A stretch of 64,000 bases of DNA from Lactonifactor sp. BIOML-A5 (GCF_009677585.1 NZ_WKYV01000001.1:191001-255000), one strand, 5' to 3'; counted from the stretch's first letter, positions 35,842-44,743 are shown. Numbers and translations: made by a program. The notes: generated by a model not told the origin, from the sequence alone.

Positions 35842-35845
35842 TTTA

Positions 35846-37303
35846 TTAGTTTCCTGCCAGAATATCAGCGATCAGAACCCTCTCATCCATTGGATATTTT
35901 TTTCCGTTAATCTCCTGGTAATCTTCATGCCCTTTTCCGGCCAATACTATAATATCTCCAGGCTCGCCGTGATGAATCGCAAAGGCGATTGCTTCCTTTC
36001 TGTCCGCGATCTCTATATGCTTTCCGTCTGTTTTTTGGATTCCGGTCACAATATCGTCCATAATTGCCTGAGGGTCCTCATTTCTGGGATTATCTGAAGT
36101 AATAATCGTAAGATCTGCCAGTCTTCCGGAAACCTCCCCCATCTCGTACCTGCGCATCCTGGACCGATTTCCTCCGCATCCGAACACACAGACAAGACGG
36201 TGCGGATGATATTCCCGCAGGGTATCTAAAAGACTCTCCAGGCTCATAGCATTATGGGCATAGTCTATCATCAGTGTAAAATCATCAGACACTTTGACCA
36301 TTTCCACCCTGCCTTTTACCTTCGCTGACTTCAGCGCCTTTTTAATATTTTCCTCTGATACCTGAAAATGCCGGCAGATTGCAATTGCCGTAAGAGAATT
36401 ATAGATACTGAACTTTCCCGGTATATCAATCTCCACAGGGAACTCCAGCAGTCCTTTCACATCATAGCTGATCCCAAGATACCCTGGACGGGCAACCATA
36501 TGGGCATTAACCGCTCTGAGATCTGCATTGCCGCCAAAGCCAAAGGTCTCCAGCCTGCAGGTAGCGTCCTTAATAATTTGTTCCAGATGTTCATCATCTG
36601 CATTGACAATGCCTACCCGGCACTGTCTGAGCAGCATAGCTTTGCACTGGAGATAATGTTCAAAACTTGTATGCTCATTTGGTCCTATATGATCCGGCTC
36701 AATATTGGTAAAGATTCCGTAATCAAAGGTAAATCCCGCTGTCCGGTGAAGCATCAGCCCCTGAGAGGAAACCTCCATCACAACGCAGTCACATCCCGCC
36801 TCCACCATCATGGAAAAATACTTCTGTATCACATAAGACTCCGGGGTAGTGTTGGCTGCTGGAATAACTCTGTCCCCAATAATAGCTTCTATGGTGCCTA
36901 TAAGTCCCACCTTATATCCGGCGTTTTCCAAAATAGACTTTACCATATATGTGGTGGTTGTTTTGCCCTTTGTACCAGTGATCCCAATGGTCTTAAGCTT
37001 TTGGGCAGGATGATCGAAATAAGCTGCTGAAATGCATGCCAGAGCATATCTGGTATCCTCCACCCGAATAACCGTTACGTGGTCCGGCACAGACACCTCT
37101 TCTTCCACGATAAGAACCGATGCCCCCCTCTCTACTACATCAGGTACAAATCTGTGTCCGTCTGACACAGCCCCCCTGATGCATACAAAAAGAGAGCCTT
37201 CGACCACTTTTCTGGAATCAAAGACCACATCCTCTACCTGTATATCTGTTGTCCCCTGGCAACAGGTATATTCTATTTGTTCTAATAACGAAGATAATTT
37301 CAT
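35846..37303 (-). CDS. murE: UDP-N-acetylmuramoyl-L-alanyl-D-glutamate--2,6-diaminopimelate ligase
   Basis: A 485-residue Mur ligase. GTKGKTTTTYMVKS is the ATP loop near residue 110; TTPESYV binds the substrate; the C-terminal DNPRNEDP carries the DNPR motif of meso-diaminopimelate-specific enzymes, so the peptidoglycan should be of the mDAP type. The ATG at 37303 was chosen since GGAGG lies seven bases upstream; a TTG two codons earlier almost touches it. It heads the priA-def-fmt run and is not in the dcw cluster. Confidence 0.95.
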   Translation of the reverse strand: MKLSSLLEQIEYTCCQGTTDIQVEDVVFDSRKVVEGSLFVCIRGAVSDGHRFVPDVVERGASVLIVEEEVSVPDHVTVIRVEDTRYALACISAAYFDHPAQKLKTIGITGTKGKTTTTYMVKSILENAGYKVGLIGTIEAIIGDRVIPAANTTPESYVIQKYFSMMVEAGCDCVVMEVSSQGLMLHRTAGFTFDYGIFTNIEPDHIGPNEHTSFEHYLQCKAMLLRQCRVGIVNADDEHLEQIIKDATCRLETFGFGGNADLRAVNAHMVARPGYLGISYDVKGLLEFPVEIDIPGKFSIYNSLTAIAICRHFQVSEENIKKALKSAKVKGRVEMVKVSDDFTLMIDYAHNAMSLESLLDTLREYHPHRLVCVFGCGGNRSRMRRYEMGEVSGRLADLTIITSDNPRNEDPQAIMDDIVTGIQKTDGKHIEIADRKEAIAFAIHHGEPGDIIVLAGKGHEDYQEINGKKYPMDERVLIADILAGN

Positions 37304-37562
37304 GTGCAATCCTCCATACCTTTTATCTTATTCTTTATTATGCAGGAGATACCACCTGCCCGCTCACAGGACATGCCCAAAGAACTGTCCCTGGGTATTC
37401 TATATAATATAAGAAATTCTAAGTAACAGAATACCACATGAACCCATAATTTTCAATCAGGCATACCTTTGCTTTTCCTTTCCTTAGGATTCTTTTCCGC
37501 TTTTCTTAAGATAGTTTCCATATTATTTATAATTTGTACATACTTTTATCACATTTTGTCTA

Positions 37563-37649
37563 TATAATGAATCTTGGATAGTTGATAAACCACTCACTAT
37601 CTCCCCCCTCAAGTTGGAAAAGCCCGGTACTCGCGTATCGGGTTTTTTC
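37563..37649 (+). ncRNA. Possible short leader or small RNA ending in a terminator
   Basis: A TATAAT at 37563-37568 (no clear -35) is followed by about 50 bases and a terminator hairpin, CCCGGTAC/GTATCGGG with a TCGC loop and six T (37623-37648). No ORF lies between. The carbamate kinase promoter begins right after it, so this would be a separate RNA of about 75 bases or a read-through block. The rest of the 37310-37717 gap shows only A/T-rich sequence. Confidence 0.35.
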
Positions 37650-37678
37650 TTGCTTTTTCCTATTTTTCACACTATAAT
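37650..37678 (+). promoter_or_regulatory. Sigma-A promoter of the carbamate kinase gene
   Basis: TTGCTT (37650-37655), 17 bases, TATAAT (37673-37678), 39 bases before the ATG; GAGAGG ribosome site follows. Confidence 0.7.
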
Positions 37679-37717
37679 GGGACATAGAATATTACACCAT
37701 TAAGAGAGGTATATTAT

Positions 37718-38647
37718 ATGAAAAAAACAATAGTTGTAGTTGCTCTGGGACACAGGGCACTGGGCACTACTCTTCCTGAGCAGAAGCAGGCAACAAAGGA
37801 GACTGCGAAAGCAATCGCCGATCTCGTCGAGTGCGGCGCTCAGGTGGTTATCTCCCACAGCAATGCGCCTCAGGTAGGTATGATCCATACTGCCATGAAT
37901 GAATTCGGAAAAGTACATCCCGATTATACCTTTGCGCCTATGTCCGTATGCTCTGCCATGAGCCAGGGCTATATCGGATATGATATCCAGAACTCCATCC
38001 GTGCCGAGCTGCTTAAACGGGGAATCTATAAACCGGTATGTACGGTTTTAACACAGGTAAAGGTAGATCCCTACGATGACGCTTTCCATGAACCCACGAA
38101 GATCATTGGCCGTTATCTCACAGAGGAGGAGGCTGAGGCTGAAGAGGCAAAAGGCAATTATGTTATAAAAGAAAAAGAAGGATACCGGAGAATCGTAGCC
38201 GCACCAAAGCCTCAGGAAATTATTGAGCTTGATTCTATTAAGGCCCTCCTGGATAAGGGACAGATTGTAATCGCCTGCGGCGGGGGCGGAATTCCCGTTC
38301 TGGAACAAGGGGTGGAGCTACACGGTGCCAGTGCTGTTATTGAAAAGGATCTGTCCAGCGGAAAGCTTGCTGAGCTCCTGGAGGCGGATCAACTCCTTAT
38401 TCTGACAAGTGTGGAGAAGGTTGCTCTGAATTATCAGTCCGATTCCGAAGAACTGATTGGCAGTATTTCTTTGGAGCAGGCAAAAAAATATATGGAAGAG
38501 GGTCATTTTGAACCCAGTACCATGCTGCCTAAGTTTGAGGCTGCCGTCTCCTTCCTGGAAAAGGGACAGGGCCGAAGGGCTGTTATCACGTCCATCACAA
38601 AGGCGAAAGACGGTTTTCTGGGCAAAACAGGAACTGTTATCCAGTAA
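37718..38647 (+). CDS. Carbamate kinase-like protein
   Basis: A 309-residue amino-acid-kinase-fold protein of carbamate kinase length. The central and C-terminal parts match: GGGGIPV, VIEKDLSSGKLAELL, LTSVEKVALNY and a GFLGKTGTVI end. The N-terminal signature differs: the usual LGGNAL reads LGHRALG here, so two nucleotide/phosphate-contact residues are changed. Carbamate kinases make ATP from carbamoyl phosphate after arginine, purine or agmatine breakdown. No deiminase or transcarbamylase is nearby; it stands alone between two terminators, before the corrinoid genes. Function as a true carbamate kinase is likely but not certain. Confidence 0.8.
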   Translation: MKKTIVVVALGHRALGTTLPEQKQATKETAKAIADLVECGAQVVISHSNAPQVGMIHTAMNEFGKVHPDYTFAPMSVCSAMSQGYIGYDIQNSIRAELLKRGIYKPVCTVLTQVKVDPYDDAFHEPTKIIGRYLTEEEAEAEEAKGNYVIKEKEGYRRIVAAPKPQEIIELDSIKALLDKGQIVIACGGGGIPVLEQGVELHGASAVIEKDLSSGKLAELLEADQLLILTSVEKVALNYQSDSEELIGSISLEQAKKYMEEGHFEPSTMLPKFEAAVSFLEKGQGRRAVITSITKAKDGFLGKTGTVIQ

Positions 38648-38677
38648 GTACGCTTACTTCTATATGTACAAAAATGC

Positions 38678-38709
38678 AGAGAATGCCGGGGAAGGCATTC
38701 TCTTTTTTT
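38678..38709 (+). terminator. Intrinsic terminator after the carbamate kinase gene
   Basis: AGAGAATGCC pairs with GGCATTCTCT around a six-base loop, followed by seven T. Confidence 0.9.
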
Positions 38710-38885
38710 ACAATTTTCTTTGTCCCAAGCGTAATTTTTCTTATAAAATCGGCACTTTCTTCTCTTCCTACACATTGTATGAAAAGATTCAAAATTTGCC
38801 AATACATTGTGGTATTTTCCTATCAAGCAATTTTTGGTAGAATGGACATGTAGAAAAACATACGTGCATTAGGAGGTGCCATATA

Positions 38886-39695
38886 ATGATTATAATCGGC
38901 GAGAAAATCAATGGTTCTATTCCGCCAGTAGCAAAAGCAATTGCGGAAAAAGATGCTGAATTCATCAAGCACAGAGCCCAAATTCAAGCAGACGCCAATG
39001 CGACTTATATTGACTGCTGCGCATCCGTTGAGGAAAGCATCGAAGTTGAAACTCTCCACTGGATGATCGATTTAATTCAGGAAGTAACCGATGTGCCTAT
39101 CTGTATTGATAGTCCAAGCCCTCATTCATGTGTAGCGGCGATTCCTTTCTGTAAGAAACCAGGTTTAATAAACTCTGTTTCCATGGAAGGGGACAAGATT
39201 GACGTAATCTTCCCAGTGATTGCGGACACAAAATGGGAATGCGTCGCTCTCCTCTGTGATGACAAAGGAATTCCTAATTCTGTAGAGCGCAGAATGGAAG
39301 TATTCCACAATGTCATGGAGAAGGCAAAAGAATATGGAATAGCACCATCTCGTTTACATATTGACCCATTGGTAGTAACCCTTTCCACTGACGAAGAAGC
39401 CCTCACAACCTTTGCAGAGTGCTGTCGTCAGATCAAGGCAGAATATCCGGATATCCACATTACAAGTGGTCTTTCCAACATTTCTTTCGGACTTCCGGCC
39501 CGTAAGAACATCAATCAGGCATTCATGGTATTAGCTATGAACGCAGGTATGGACAGTGCCATCGTAGACCCGACCAACCGTGATATGTTAGGTATGATCT
39601 ATGCTACAGATGCTCTGTTACAGAATGATGAGTACTGTCTGGAATACATCGGAGCTTTCCGTGAAGGATTAATCGGACCTGCTCCCAAAAAATAA
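38886..39695 (+). CDS. Methyltetrahydrofolate:corrinoid protein methyltransferase
   Basis: A 269-residue TIM-barrel, pterin-binding protein similar to AcsE and the MtvA/MtqA/MtcA group. Key stretches: IGEKINGSIP at the start, CIDSPSP, INSVSMEG, HIDPLVV, and SGLSNISFGLPARKNIN, which carry the Asp/Asn residues that bind the pterin. It moves methyl groups between corrinoid proteins and tetrahydrofolate. With the corrinoid protein 50 bases downstream it is the exit step of a demethylation pathway. AGGAGG lies nine bases upstream of the ATG. It could also run in the opposite direction; direction is not fixed by sequence. Confidence 0.9.
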   Translation: MIIIGEKINGSIPPVAKAIAEKDAEFIKHRAQIQADANATYIDCCASVEESIEVETLHWMIDLIQEVTDVPICIDSPSPHSCVAAIPFCKKPGLINSVSMEGDKIDVIFPVIADTKWECVALLCDDKGIPNSVERRMEVFHNVMEKAKEYGIAPSRLHIDPLVVTLSTDEEALTTFAECCRQIKAEYPDIHITSGLSNISFGLPARKNINQAFMVLAMNAGMDSAIVDPTNRDMLGMIYATDALLQNDEYCLEYIGAFREGLIGPAPKK

Positions 39696-39745
39696 TACAG
39701 GACACTATTAAATTTATATAATTTATTAATAAGGAGGATATTAAT

Positions 39746-40381
39746 ATGTCACAGATTCAAGCAGTTGCGGATGCAGTATGTGCAGGAAAAGCAAAATTAG
39801 TTGGTGGTTTAGTTCAGGAAGCATTAGACGCAGGATGTGAACCATTAGAGATCTTAAACTCCGGTATGATCGATGCAATGGGTATCGTTGGTGAGAAATT
39901 CAAAAACAACGAAATCTTCGTTCCTGAAATGTTAGTTGCAGCACGTGCTATGAAAAAAGGTGTTGAGGTGTTAAAACCACACTTAAGCGCAGGCGATACA
40001 GGAACAGCAGGCAAAATGATCCTCGGAACAGTTGCAGGCGACTTACATGATATCGGCAAAAACTTAGTTGGTATGATGATTGAAAGTGCCGGCTTTGAAG
40101 TTATCGATTTAGGCGTTGACGTACCAATCGAAAAATTCATCGAAGCAGTAAAAGAAAATCCTGATGTTAATTTAGTAGGACTTTCCGCACTCTTAACAAC
40201 AACCATGCCAGCTCTTAGAGATACAGTAAAAGCTTTAAATGAGCAGGATTTCAGAAGCAATATCAAGATTATGGTTGGCGGAGCTCCTATTACACAGGAA
40301 TTCGCAGATGAAATCGGCGCTGACGCTTACACAGCAGACGCAGCTTCTGCAGCTCAGAAAGCAAAAGAATTAGTAGCTTAA
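39746..40381 (+). CDS. Corrinoid (cobalamin-binding) protein 1 of the methyltransferase system
   Basis: A 211-residue methyltransferase corrinoid protein. An N-terminal four-helix cap (residues 1-88) is followed by a Rossmann B12-binding domain with DLHDIG (99-104), in which His101 is the lower cobalt ligand, then GLSALLTTTMP and VGGAPIT. It carries the methyl group from an MttB-type enzyme to the pterin methyltransferase encoded just upstream. Leu codons are almost all TTA and Ala mostly GCA, unlike the housekeeping genes and its paralogue at 53028, suggesting high expression. RBS AAGGAGG, seven bases from ATG. Confidence 0.95.
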   Translation: MSQIQAVADAVCAGKAKLVGGLVQEALDAGCEPLEILNSGMIDAMGIVGEKFKNNEIFVPEMLVAARAMKKGVEVLKPHLSAGDTGTAGKMILGTVAGDLHDIGKNLVGMMIESAGFEVIDLGVDVPIEKFIEAVKENPDVNLVGLSALLTTTMPALRDTVKALNEQDFRSNIKIMVGGAPITQEFADEIGADAYTADAASAAQKAKELVA

Positions 40382-40411
40382 CTTGCCAAAGTTTAATTCC
40401 TTGAAAATCAC

Positions 40412-40444
40412 GAAAAAGACGGTACTTTTAGTATCGTCTTTTTC
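40412..40444 (+). terminator. Intrinsic terminator after corrinoid protein 1
   Basis: GAAAAAGACG pairs with CGTCTTTTTC around 13 bases; the stem itself supplies the T-run on both strands. Confidence 0.8.
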
Positions 40445-40646
40445 ACGTTATTTTCGGCCCGGACTGCCGAAAATAAGTGAGCATGGGCAGAGAATGCACA
40501 TAAAGCATTCTTTGACCATACGAACGGTGCTCCGAAGGGGATTCCGGTTTGGCCATAGACTCTCTTCACGACGGAGGTGTCCGCGGGAACCTGACCTTCC
40601 GCCCGTCCAGACCAGCCAGCCCCCGGCACGAGCTTTCTCTCACCGT
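40445..40646. repeat. Dispersed structured repeat, copy 2 (single arm)
   Basis: About 200 bases matching 62075-62272: a TTATTTTCGGC/GCCGAAAATAA hairpin (40448-40476), GTGAGCATGGGCAGAGAATG, the AGAATGC/GCATTCT hairpin, ACGAACGGTGCTCCG, GACGGAGGTGTCC and CCAGCCAGCCC...CTCTCACCG. The loop of the first hairpin is the reverse complement of that in copy 3. Only one arm of the long inverted repeat is present, and its outer edge joins the domain V of the intron relic. Confidence 0.75.
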
Positions 40647-41521
40647 GCGTACCGTTCGGTACACGGCGGTTTCAACAGTTGACGTGCACCGACTGATAGG
40701 CGGCGGCTAAATCATAAAAGCCGCTGCTTATCAATCTTTCTTTTGTCATCGCCAGATTCACCGCTACCGTATGGGTCGTAAACCAATGACCTCTCCGGCT
40801 GTTTCCTGCCTGCCTTGCCAAATCTTCCGGTACTCCCATTTTCCGCAGGTTCTTCACCTTGGTTTTTGGTTTCTTCCACTGGATTACCCTTTCGTCCTTC
40901 ACATTTCTGCGCAGGATATTCACAAGTATCTCATGGTTCAGAGTGTCGAAGTATTTCCACAAGTCTAATGCTACCGCATGGGTATATCCCTGCCCTGCGT
41001 ACTCTTTTACCTTCTCAATGGCGTCTTTCGCACGTCTTTCCGGGCGAGATATCCGTAACTGTTCTCCGAGAACAACGGCTCGTATATCGGTGTCAGGCAC
41101 TGTGTTATAGCCTGCTGAAAAATGCGGTCTTTTACGGTTGGAATGCCAAGCTTCCGTATTCCAACGTCTGGCTTGGGTATCTCCACTCGTCTTACCGGGT
41201 CCGGGGTGTACTTTCCCCTTCTGATTCTCTCGATAAGCTCTTTCTGGTTCTCCCTCAGGTATGCGCCTATTTCCTCCACGGTAATCCCGTCGATTCCTGG
41301 CGCTCCCTTGTTTGCCCTTACTCTCTTAAAAGCTCTTTTGAGGTTGCCCTTCTCCAGTATCTTCTCCAAAACTTCCGGCTGTGCACTGTCCCTTTCCTTC
41401 CATATCCAGCTTCCTTCAGATTCCACCTCACGATGGACACCCTTGCCTTCGGCTATATCCTTCCCACTACCGGGCGGATTCCGGACTTGCACCGGTTAGA
41501 AACGTGCGCCGCCGGGCGCAC
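40646..41521 (-). mobile_element. Class C group II intron relic, inserted after a terminator
   Basis: On the minus strand the 5' end is GTGCGCCCGG at 41521, followed by the conserved AGTCCGGAATCC and AAGGCAAGGGTGTCC regions of domain I. A domain V hairpin, CCGTGTACC-GAAC-GGTACGCACGG, lies near 40647-40672. The 5' boundary is four bases after the T-run of the MFS terminator, the hallmark insertion site of bacterial class C introns. Much of domains I-IV is deleted, the reverse transcriptase ORF is broken, and domain VI cannot be recognised because repeat copy 2 follows domain V directly. Not expected to splice or move. Confidence 0.8.
40672..41492 (-). pseudogene. ltrA: Group II intron reverse transcriptase/maturase, broken
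   Basis: Two overlapping frames together give an LtrA-like protein. The first (to about 41060) holds RT motifs 0-2: AFKRVRANKGAPGIDGITVEE, PVRRVEIPKPDVGIRKLGIPTVKDR and EPLFSENSYGY. A frameshift near 41058 leads to the second, which continues KDAIEKVKEYAGQGYTHAVA and DLWKYFDTLNHEIL. Then an in-frame deletion removes the catalytic YADD box and half the maturase domain, joining VKDERVIQ directly to a late C-terminal piece (KMGVPEDLARQAGNSRRGHW...YQSVHVNC). The protein cannot be active. Confidence 0.85.
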
Positions 41522-41525
41522 TCCC

Positions 41526-41556
41526 AAAAAGGAGCCGCTGCACAAGCAGCGGCTCC
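41526..41556 (-). terminator. Intrinsic terminator of the first M24-MFS operon
   Basis: GGAGCCGCTGC pairs perfectly with GCAGCGGCTCC around ACAA (TTGT on the coding strand), with five T following on the minus strand. It lies 17 bases after the MFS stop; the intron sits right behind it. Confidence 0.9.
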
Positions 41557-41573
41557 CAACTATCAATCTCTCA

Positions 41574-42848
41574 CTATGCAGCCTTCTTCGAGGCAAGAAT
41601 CTCCATACGTTTTACTTTCGTAAGCTTCATCCATGCAAATGTAGCTATTAAACCAACTACAGAAACTGCAAGCAGAATTCCGAAGAATACCTTATATCCC
41701 TGTGCACCAGCCCAGTGATCCAGACAGAGACCAGCTACCATTGGAGCAAACAGCTCAACGCTGTATCCGATTGGTGTAATAATGGCGGTTGCAGTACCTG
41801 TGATTTCATGAGGATATTCTCCCTCTTCCATGATAGCAAAGTGCATAGACTGGCAGGCATACATGGAAGCATAGATTGCAGCGATGAATATCAGAAGCAT
41901 CCAAATCAGTGACGGCTGGCCTGGAGTAAAGATAACTCCTGCAATACCCACAATCATAATGATGTAAGCAATGGCGCATACCTTTGAGGACCCGATTCTG
42001 TCAGCTGCAAATCCGGATACAAAGCATCCGATAGGACGGCAGTACTGTGAAAAGTAACCTACTGCTGCACCGATAACCGCTGTTGCACCGAATACTTCTG
42101 TTGCATATGGTGTGATATAGAAATAGCTGCAGCACATTGCATAGGAACAGAAAATAATCAGACACTGAAGCCATGTGGTAGGCAGTGATAATACTTTCTT
42201 TAATGCCTTTACGTCGATAATAGCCTTTGTCTCTCTCTTAAATTCAGGCTCTTTGTACATGGTAAATACCATGATACCAAGCAATACGTTAATTACAGAA
42301 TATGTAGCAATAACAGAAGATAACGCTGCTTTATCAGATATTTTAACTGATAAATAACCAAACAGTGCCAGGATCAGTGCTGACTGAACCATATTCGTGA
42401 TACCACGTCCACCCTCAAACAGACCAAATACACGGCCCTGCTCATCTGATGTTCCAAGAGAACGAAGAGCCTTTACCAGTGCGTTCCAGAATGTAAGAAT
42501 GGATGTAATTCCCCATACAGCGTGAATCAGGAATACAACCGGATAAGGTGGATATAACAGTAAAATAAATCCCAAACCTCCGGTTACAATAAGAGATAAG
42601 GTAAGCAGCTTTCTCGCCGGCCAGCGGTCAGCACAGAAGCCTCCAAGGAAATAAGCAATGATGGCAAATCCGCCGTATGCACTGCCCAAAGCTCCCATCT
42701 GTGTGTTTGTCAAGTCAAAATATTTAATAAATGTGTCATAATAATAGCTTCTGAAGTAGGGAAGCGCATATACCAACGCACCGGATATGATTAAGATAAT
42801 CAGGGTTGGCAAATTCTTCATCAATTTTCCTTCTTTTTTACCTGCCAT
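41574..42848 (-). CDS. MFS transporter A of the methyl-transfer locus
   Basis: A 424-residue transporter with 12 predicted membrane segments. The A-motif-like GGFCADRWPARKLL between segments 2 and 3, and DEQGRVFGLFEGGRGITNM between 4 and 5, are clear. It resembles organic anion/sugar-phosphate-type MFS proteins but the substrate cannot be named. It lies 32 bases downstream of an M24 peptidase gene in the same operon. The same gene pair recurs at 45633-48053, with high similarity, so transport and peptidase probably serve one substrate. Confidence 0.88.
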   Translation of the reverse strand: MAGKKEGKLMKNLPTLIILIISGALVYALPYFRSYYYDTFIKYFDLTNTQMGALGSAYGGFAIIAYFLGGFCADRWPARKLLTLSLIVTGGLGFILLLYPPYPVVFLIHAVWGITSILTFWNALVKALRSLGTSDEQGRVFGLFEGGRGITNMVQSALILALFGYLSVKISDKAALSSVIATYSVINVLLGIMVFTMYKEPEFKRETKAIIDVKALKKVLSLPTTWLQCLIIFCSYAMCCSYFYITPYATEVFGATAVIGAAVGYFSQYCRPIGCFVSGFAADRIGSSKVCAIAYIIMIVGIAGVIFTPGQPSLIWMLLIFIAAIYASMYACQSMHFAIMEEGEYPHEITGTATAIITPIGYSVELFAPMVAGLCLDHWAGAQGYKVFFGILLAVSVVGLIATFAWMKLTKVKRMEILASKKAA

Positions 42849-42880
42849 AAATAACTACCTCCTAATAGTTGTTTTTACTT

Positions 42881-43978
42881 TTAATATTTAAGAATGTGAT
42901 CTTCCATTTTTTTGGAAGTGGATGTAAATATGTGGCATCCGTCTTTTGTAACAAGAATATCATCTTCTATTCTCACACCGCCCACACCTTCAATATAGAT
43001 GCCTGGTTCAATAGTGAATGTCATTCCTTCTTCCAGCACCAGCTGATTATCGGAGGAAATATTAGGTTCTTCGTGAACACTTAATCCCAGTCCATGTCCG
43101 GTTCTGTGAAGGAAAAGTTCTCCGTAACCTGCTTCTGTGATCACATCTCTGGCCGCCTTGTCGATCTCACAGGCCTTTACTCCCGGTTTTACTTTGGCGA
43201 TTGCCGCCAGATTAGCTTTCAGTACAATATCATAGATTTCAGCCAGTTTCGGATTTCCAACATGCCCCAGGAACAGGCAGCGGGTAATATCTGACCAATA
43301 GTGTTTATAATAAGCACAGAAGTCAAGGAGAATAATATCACCATCCTTGAACGCATAATCGCCGCTGACCCCGTGAGGGTTCGCAGAATTATCAGCACCC
43401 AGTACCAAAATGATAAACTCATCTGTAATAAAACCTGGATAGGTTGACATATAAGAGTAAAGCATCATATTTAATTCTTTTTCTGTCATGCCAGGTTTAA
43501 TCTTGTCAGATACGTAGGCAATTGCCTCATCTACAATCTTAGCAGCAAACTGCATTGTTTCGATCTCTGTCTCGTCTTTGCACATTCTAAGTTTTGCAAT
43601 GCAAGTGCCGATATCCGCAACTTCACAGCCCAGGCTGTGAAAAATCTCACCAATTGCCATTGAAAAATACTTAGTCTCAACTGCCAGTTTTTTGCAGTCT
43701 CCTACTACCTTCTTGATTGCAGCGGCCGGGCCATCACTGTCCAGATATGTAACCTCTTCCACCGTACCCTTCATACAGCCGGTGTCAACACTGGGATTTA
43801 CCATAGTTACCGTCTCCGCATTGGCATCCATAACCAGCCCATAGTATCTCTCATAGGGAATAATGCTGATTCCTGTAAGATAATTAATGGACATAGGATC
43901 CCCGATGATTGCCTTGTCAAATCCCTGCTCTCTGAGAAGTTCACACGCCTTCTGTTGTCTGGCTTTTAATGCGTCCAT
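42881..43978 (-). CDS. M24 family metallopeptidase A (Xaa-Pro peptidase-like)
   Basis: A 365-residue pita-bread-fold protein with a creatinase-type N-terminal domain and an M24 catalytic domain. All five metal ligands of the peptidase group are present: Asp219 and Asp230 (LLDF, SDITR), His295 (HRTGHGLG), Glu324 (IEPG) and Glu338 (RIED), so it should be a dinuclear Xaa-Pro type hydrolase rather than a metal-free creatinase. The ATG at 43978 follows GGGGTG at six bases; the listed frame opens three codons earlier. Its promoter and a CACACACATGA motif lie upstream. Near-duplicate of the protein at 46956-48053. Confidence 0.9.
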   Translation of the reverse strand: MDALKARQQKACELLREQGFDKAIIGDPMSINYLTGISIIPYERYYGLVMDANAETVTMVNPSVDTGCMKGTVEEVTYLDSDGPAAAIKKVVGDCKKLAVETKYFSMAIGEIFHSLGCEVADIGTCIAKLRMCKDETEIETMQFAAKIVDEAIAYVSDKIKPGMTEKELNMMLYSYMSTYPGFITDEFIILVLGADNSANPHGVSGDYAFKDGDIILLDFCAYYKHYWSDITRCLFLGHVGNPKLAEIYDIVLKANLAAIAKVKPGVKACEIDKAARDVITEAGYGELFLHRTGHGLGLSVHEEPNISSDNQLVLEEGMTFTIEPGIYIEGVGGVRIEDDILVTKDGCHIFTSTSKKMEDHILKY

Positions 43979-44019
43979 AAATCGCACCCCTTTCCTTTTG
44001 CCTTTTTCACTTTCTACCT

Positions 44020-44045
44020 ACAAATTTCACACACATGATTCTTTT
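44020..44045 (+). promoter_or_regulatory. Putative operator, copy A (CACACACATGATTC)
   Basis: A 26-base block, ACAAATTTCACACACATG and on, is identical to 48082-48107. It lies just downstream of the -10 element of the M24-A promoter. The core CACACACATGA recurs in front of mttB. Confidence 0.55.
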
Positions 44046-44051
44046 TATAAA

Positions 44052-44080
44052 TAATAACATTTTTCCGGAATTTTTTCAAA
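44052..44080 (-). promoter_or_regulatory. Sigma-A promoter of the first M24-MFS operon
   Basis: On the minus strand TTGAAA, a 17-base spacer and TATTAT, ending nine bases before the operator-like block. The positions are within a base or two. Confidence 0.65.
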
Positions 44081-44208
44081 TAAATTTTATACTTTTTTTC
44101 GATTTTTTATTATTTTTTCATTTTTTATTGACGATTTTTTCCGTTTTTCCTTGTAAATACGCCGTTTATTGGTGATTCTGTACATTTGTGATATTCATTT
44201 TAGAAAAA

Positions 44209-44250
44209 TTAAAACGCACATTTTCATATATGTAAAAATATGCGTTTTAA
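44209..44250 (-). terminator. Terminator between the ThrE pair and the M24-A promoter
   Basis: AAAACGCA and TGCGTTTT, extended by ATTTT/AAAAT, form a long A/T-rich stem about 47 bases after the small ThrE gene. It probably acts in both directions. Confidence 0.65.
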
Positions 44251-44296
44251 TTTCATTATAGAATTAGTGAAGAACCTCTTTTTCGTCTCTTCCTAG

Positions 44297-44743
44297 TTAT
44301 TTTCTGCAAATTTTACGAATCAAACTATTGGGAATCTCAAACACAAAGATTATCCCAAGAACAATTGCAATTGCTACCGTAAGCGTTTGACGCCCATACT
44401 GAGAGCATTTATCCATTTCTCCCATTATCATGTAATATACTGTCCAATATATTCCCGTTCCCGGAACTAAAGGAAAAATACCCGAAATCAGAAACAAGGT
44501 TGCCGGACACTTCTGCTTTGTGGCGGCTATCCTGGAGCACATAATTACAAACGCAGTGGCGGCAAAGCTGGAAACCTCAATCCCAAGGCCCAGATACCGG
44601 TTCAGTGTAAGACAGATGAGCCAGCCGAACCCGCCAATCACTCCACAGATGGGATAATATTTTGCAGGAACAAAAAACAATATCGAGAACGCAACCGTAC
44701 CGAGGCCGGCTGCCACAAACTGAAGAAGGAAATCCAATATCAT
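44297..44743 (-). CDS. Threonine/serine exporter family protein, small subunit (YjjB-like)
   Basis: A 148-residue membrane protein of about five segments, matching the C-terminal half of ThrE-type exporters (GxxGWL, FVIMCSRIAATKQKCPATLF, ISGIFPLVPGTGIY). In many bacteria ThrE is split into two genes like this. The larger subunit gene ends four bases into it. Such proteins export Thr and Ser; other substrates are possible. Confidence 0.85.
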   Translation of the reverse strand: MILDFLLQFVAAGLGTVAFSILFFVPAKYYPICGVIGGFGWLICLTLNRYLGLGIEVSSFAATAFVIMCSRIAATKQKCPATLFLISGIFPLVPGTGIYWTVYYMIMGEMDKCSQYGRQTLTVAIAIVLGIIFVFEIPNSLIRKICRK

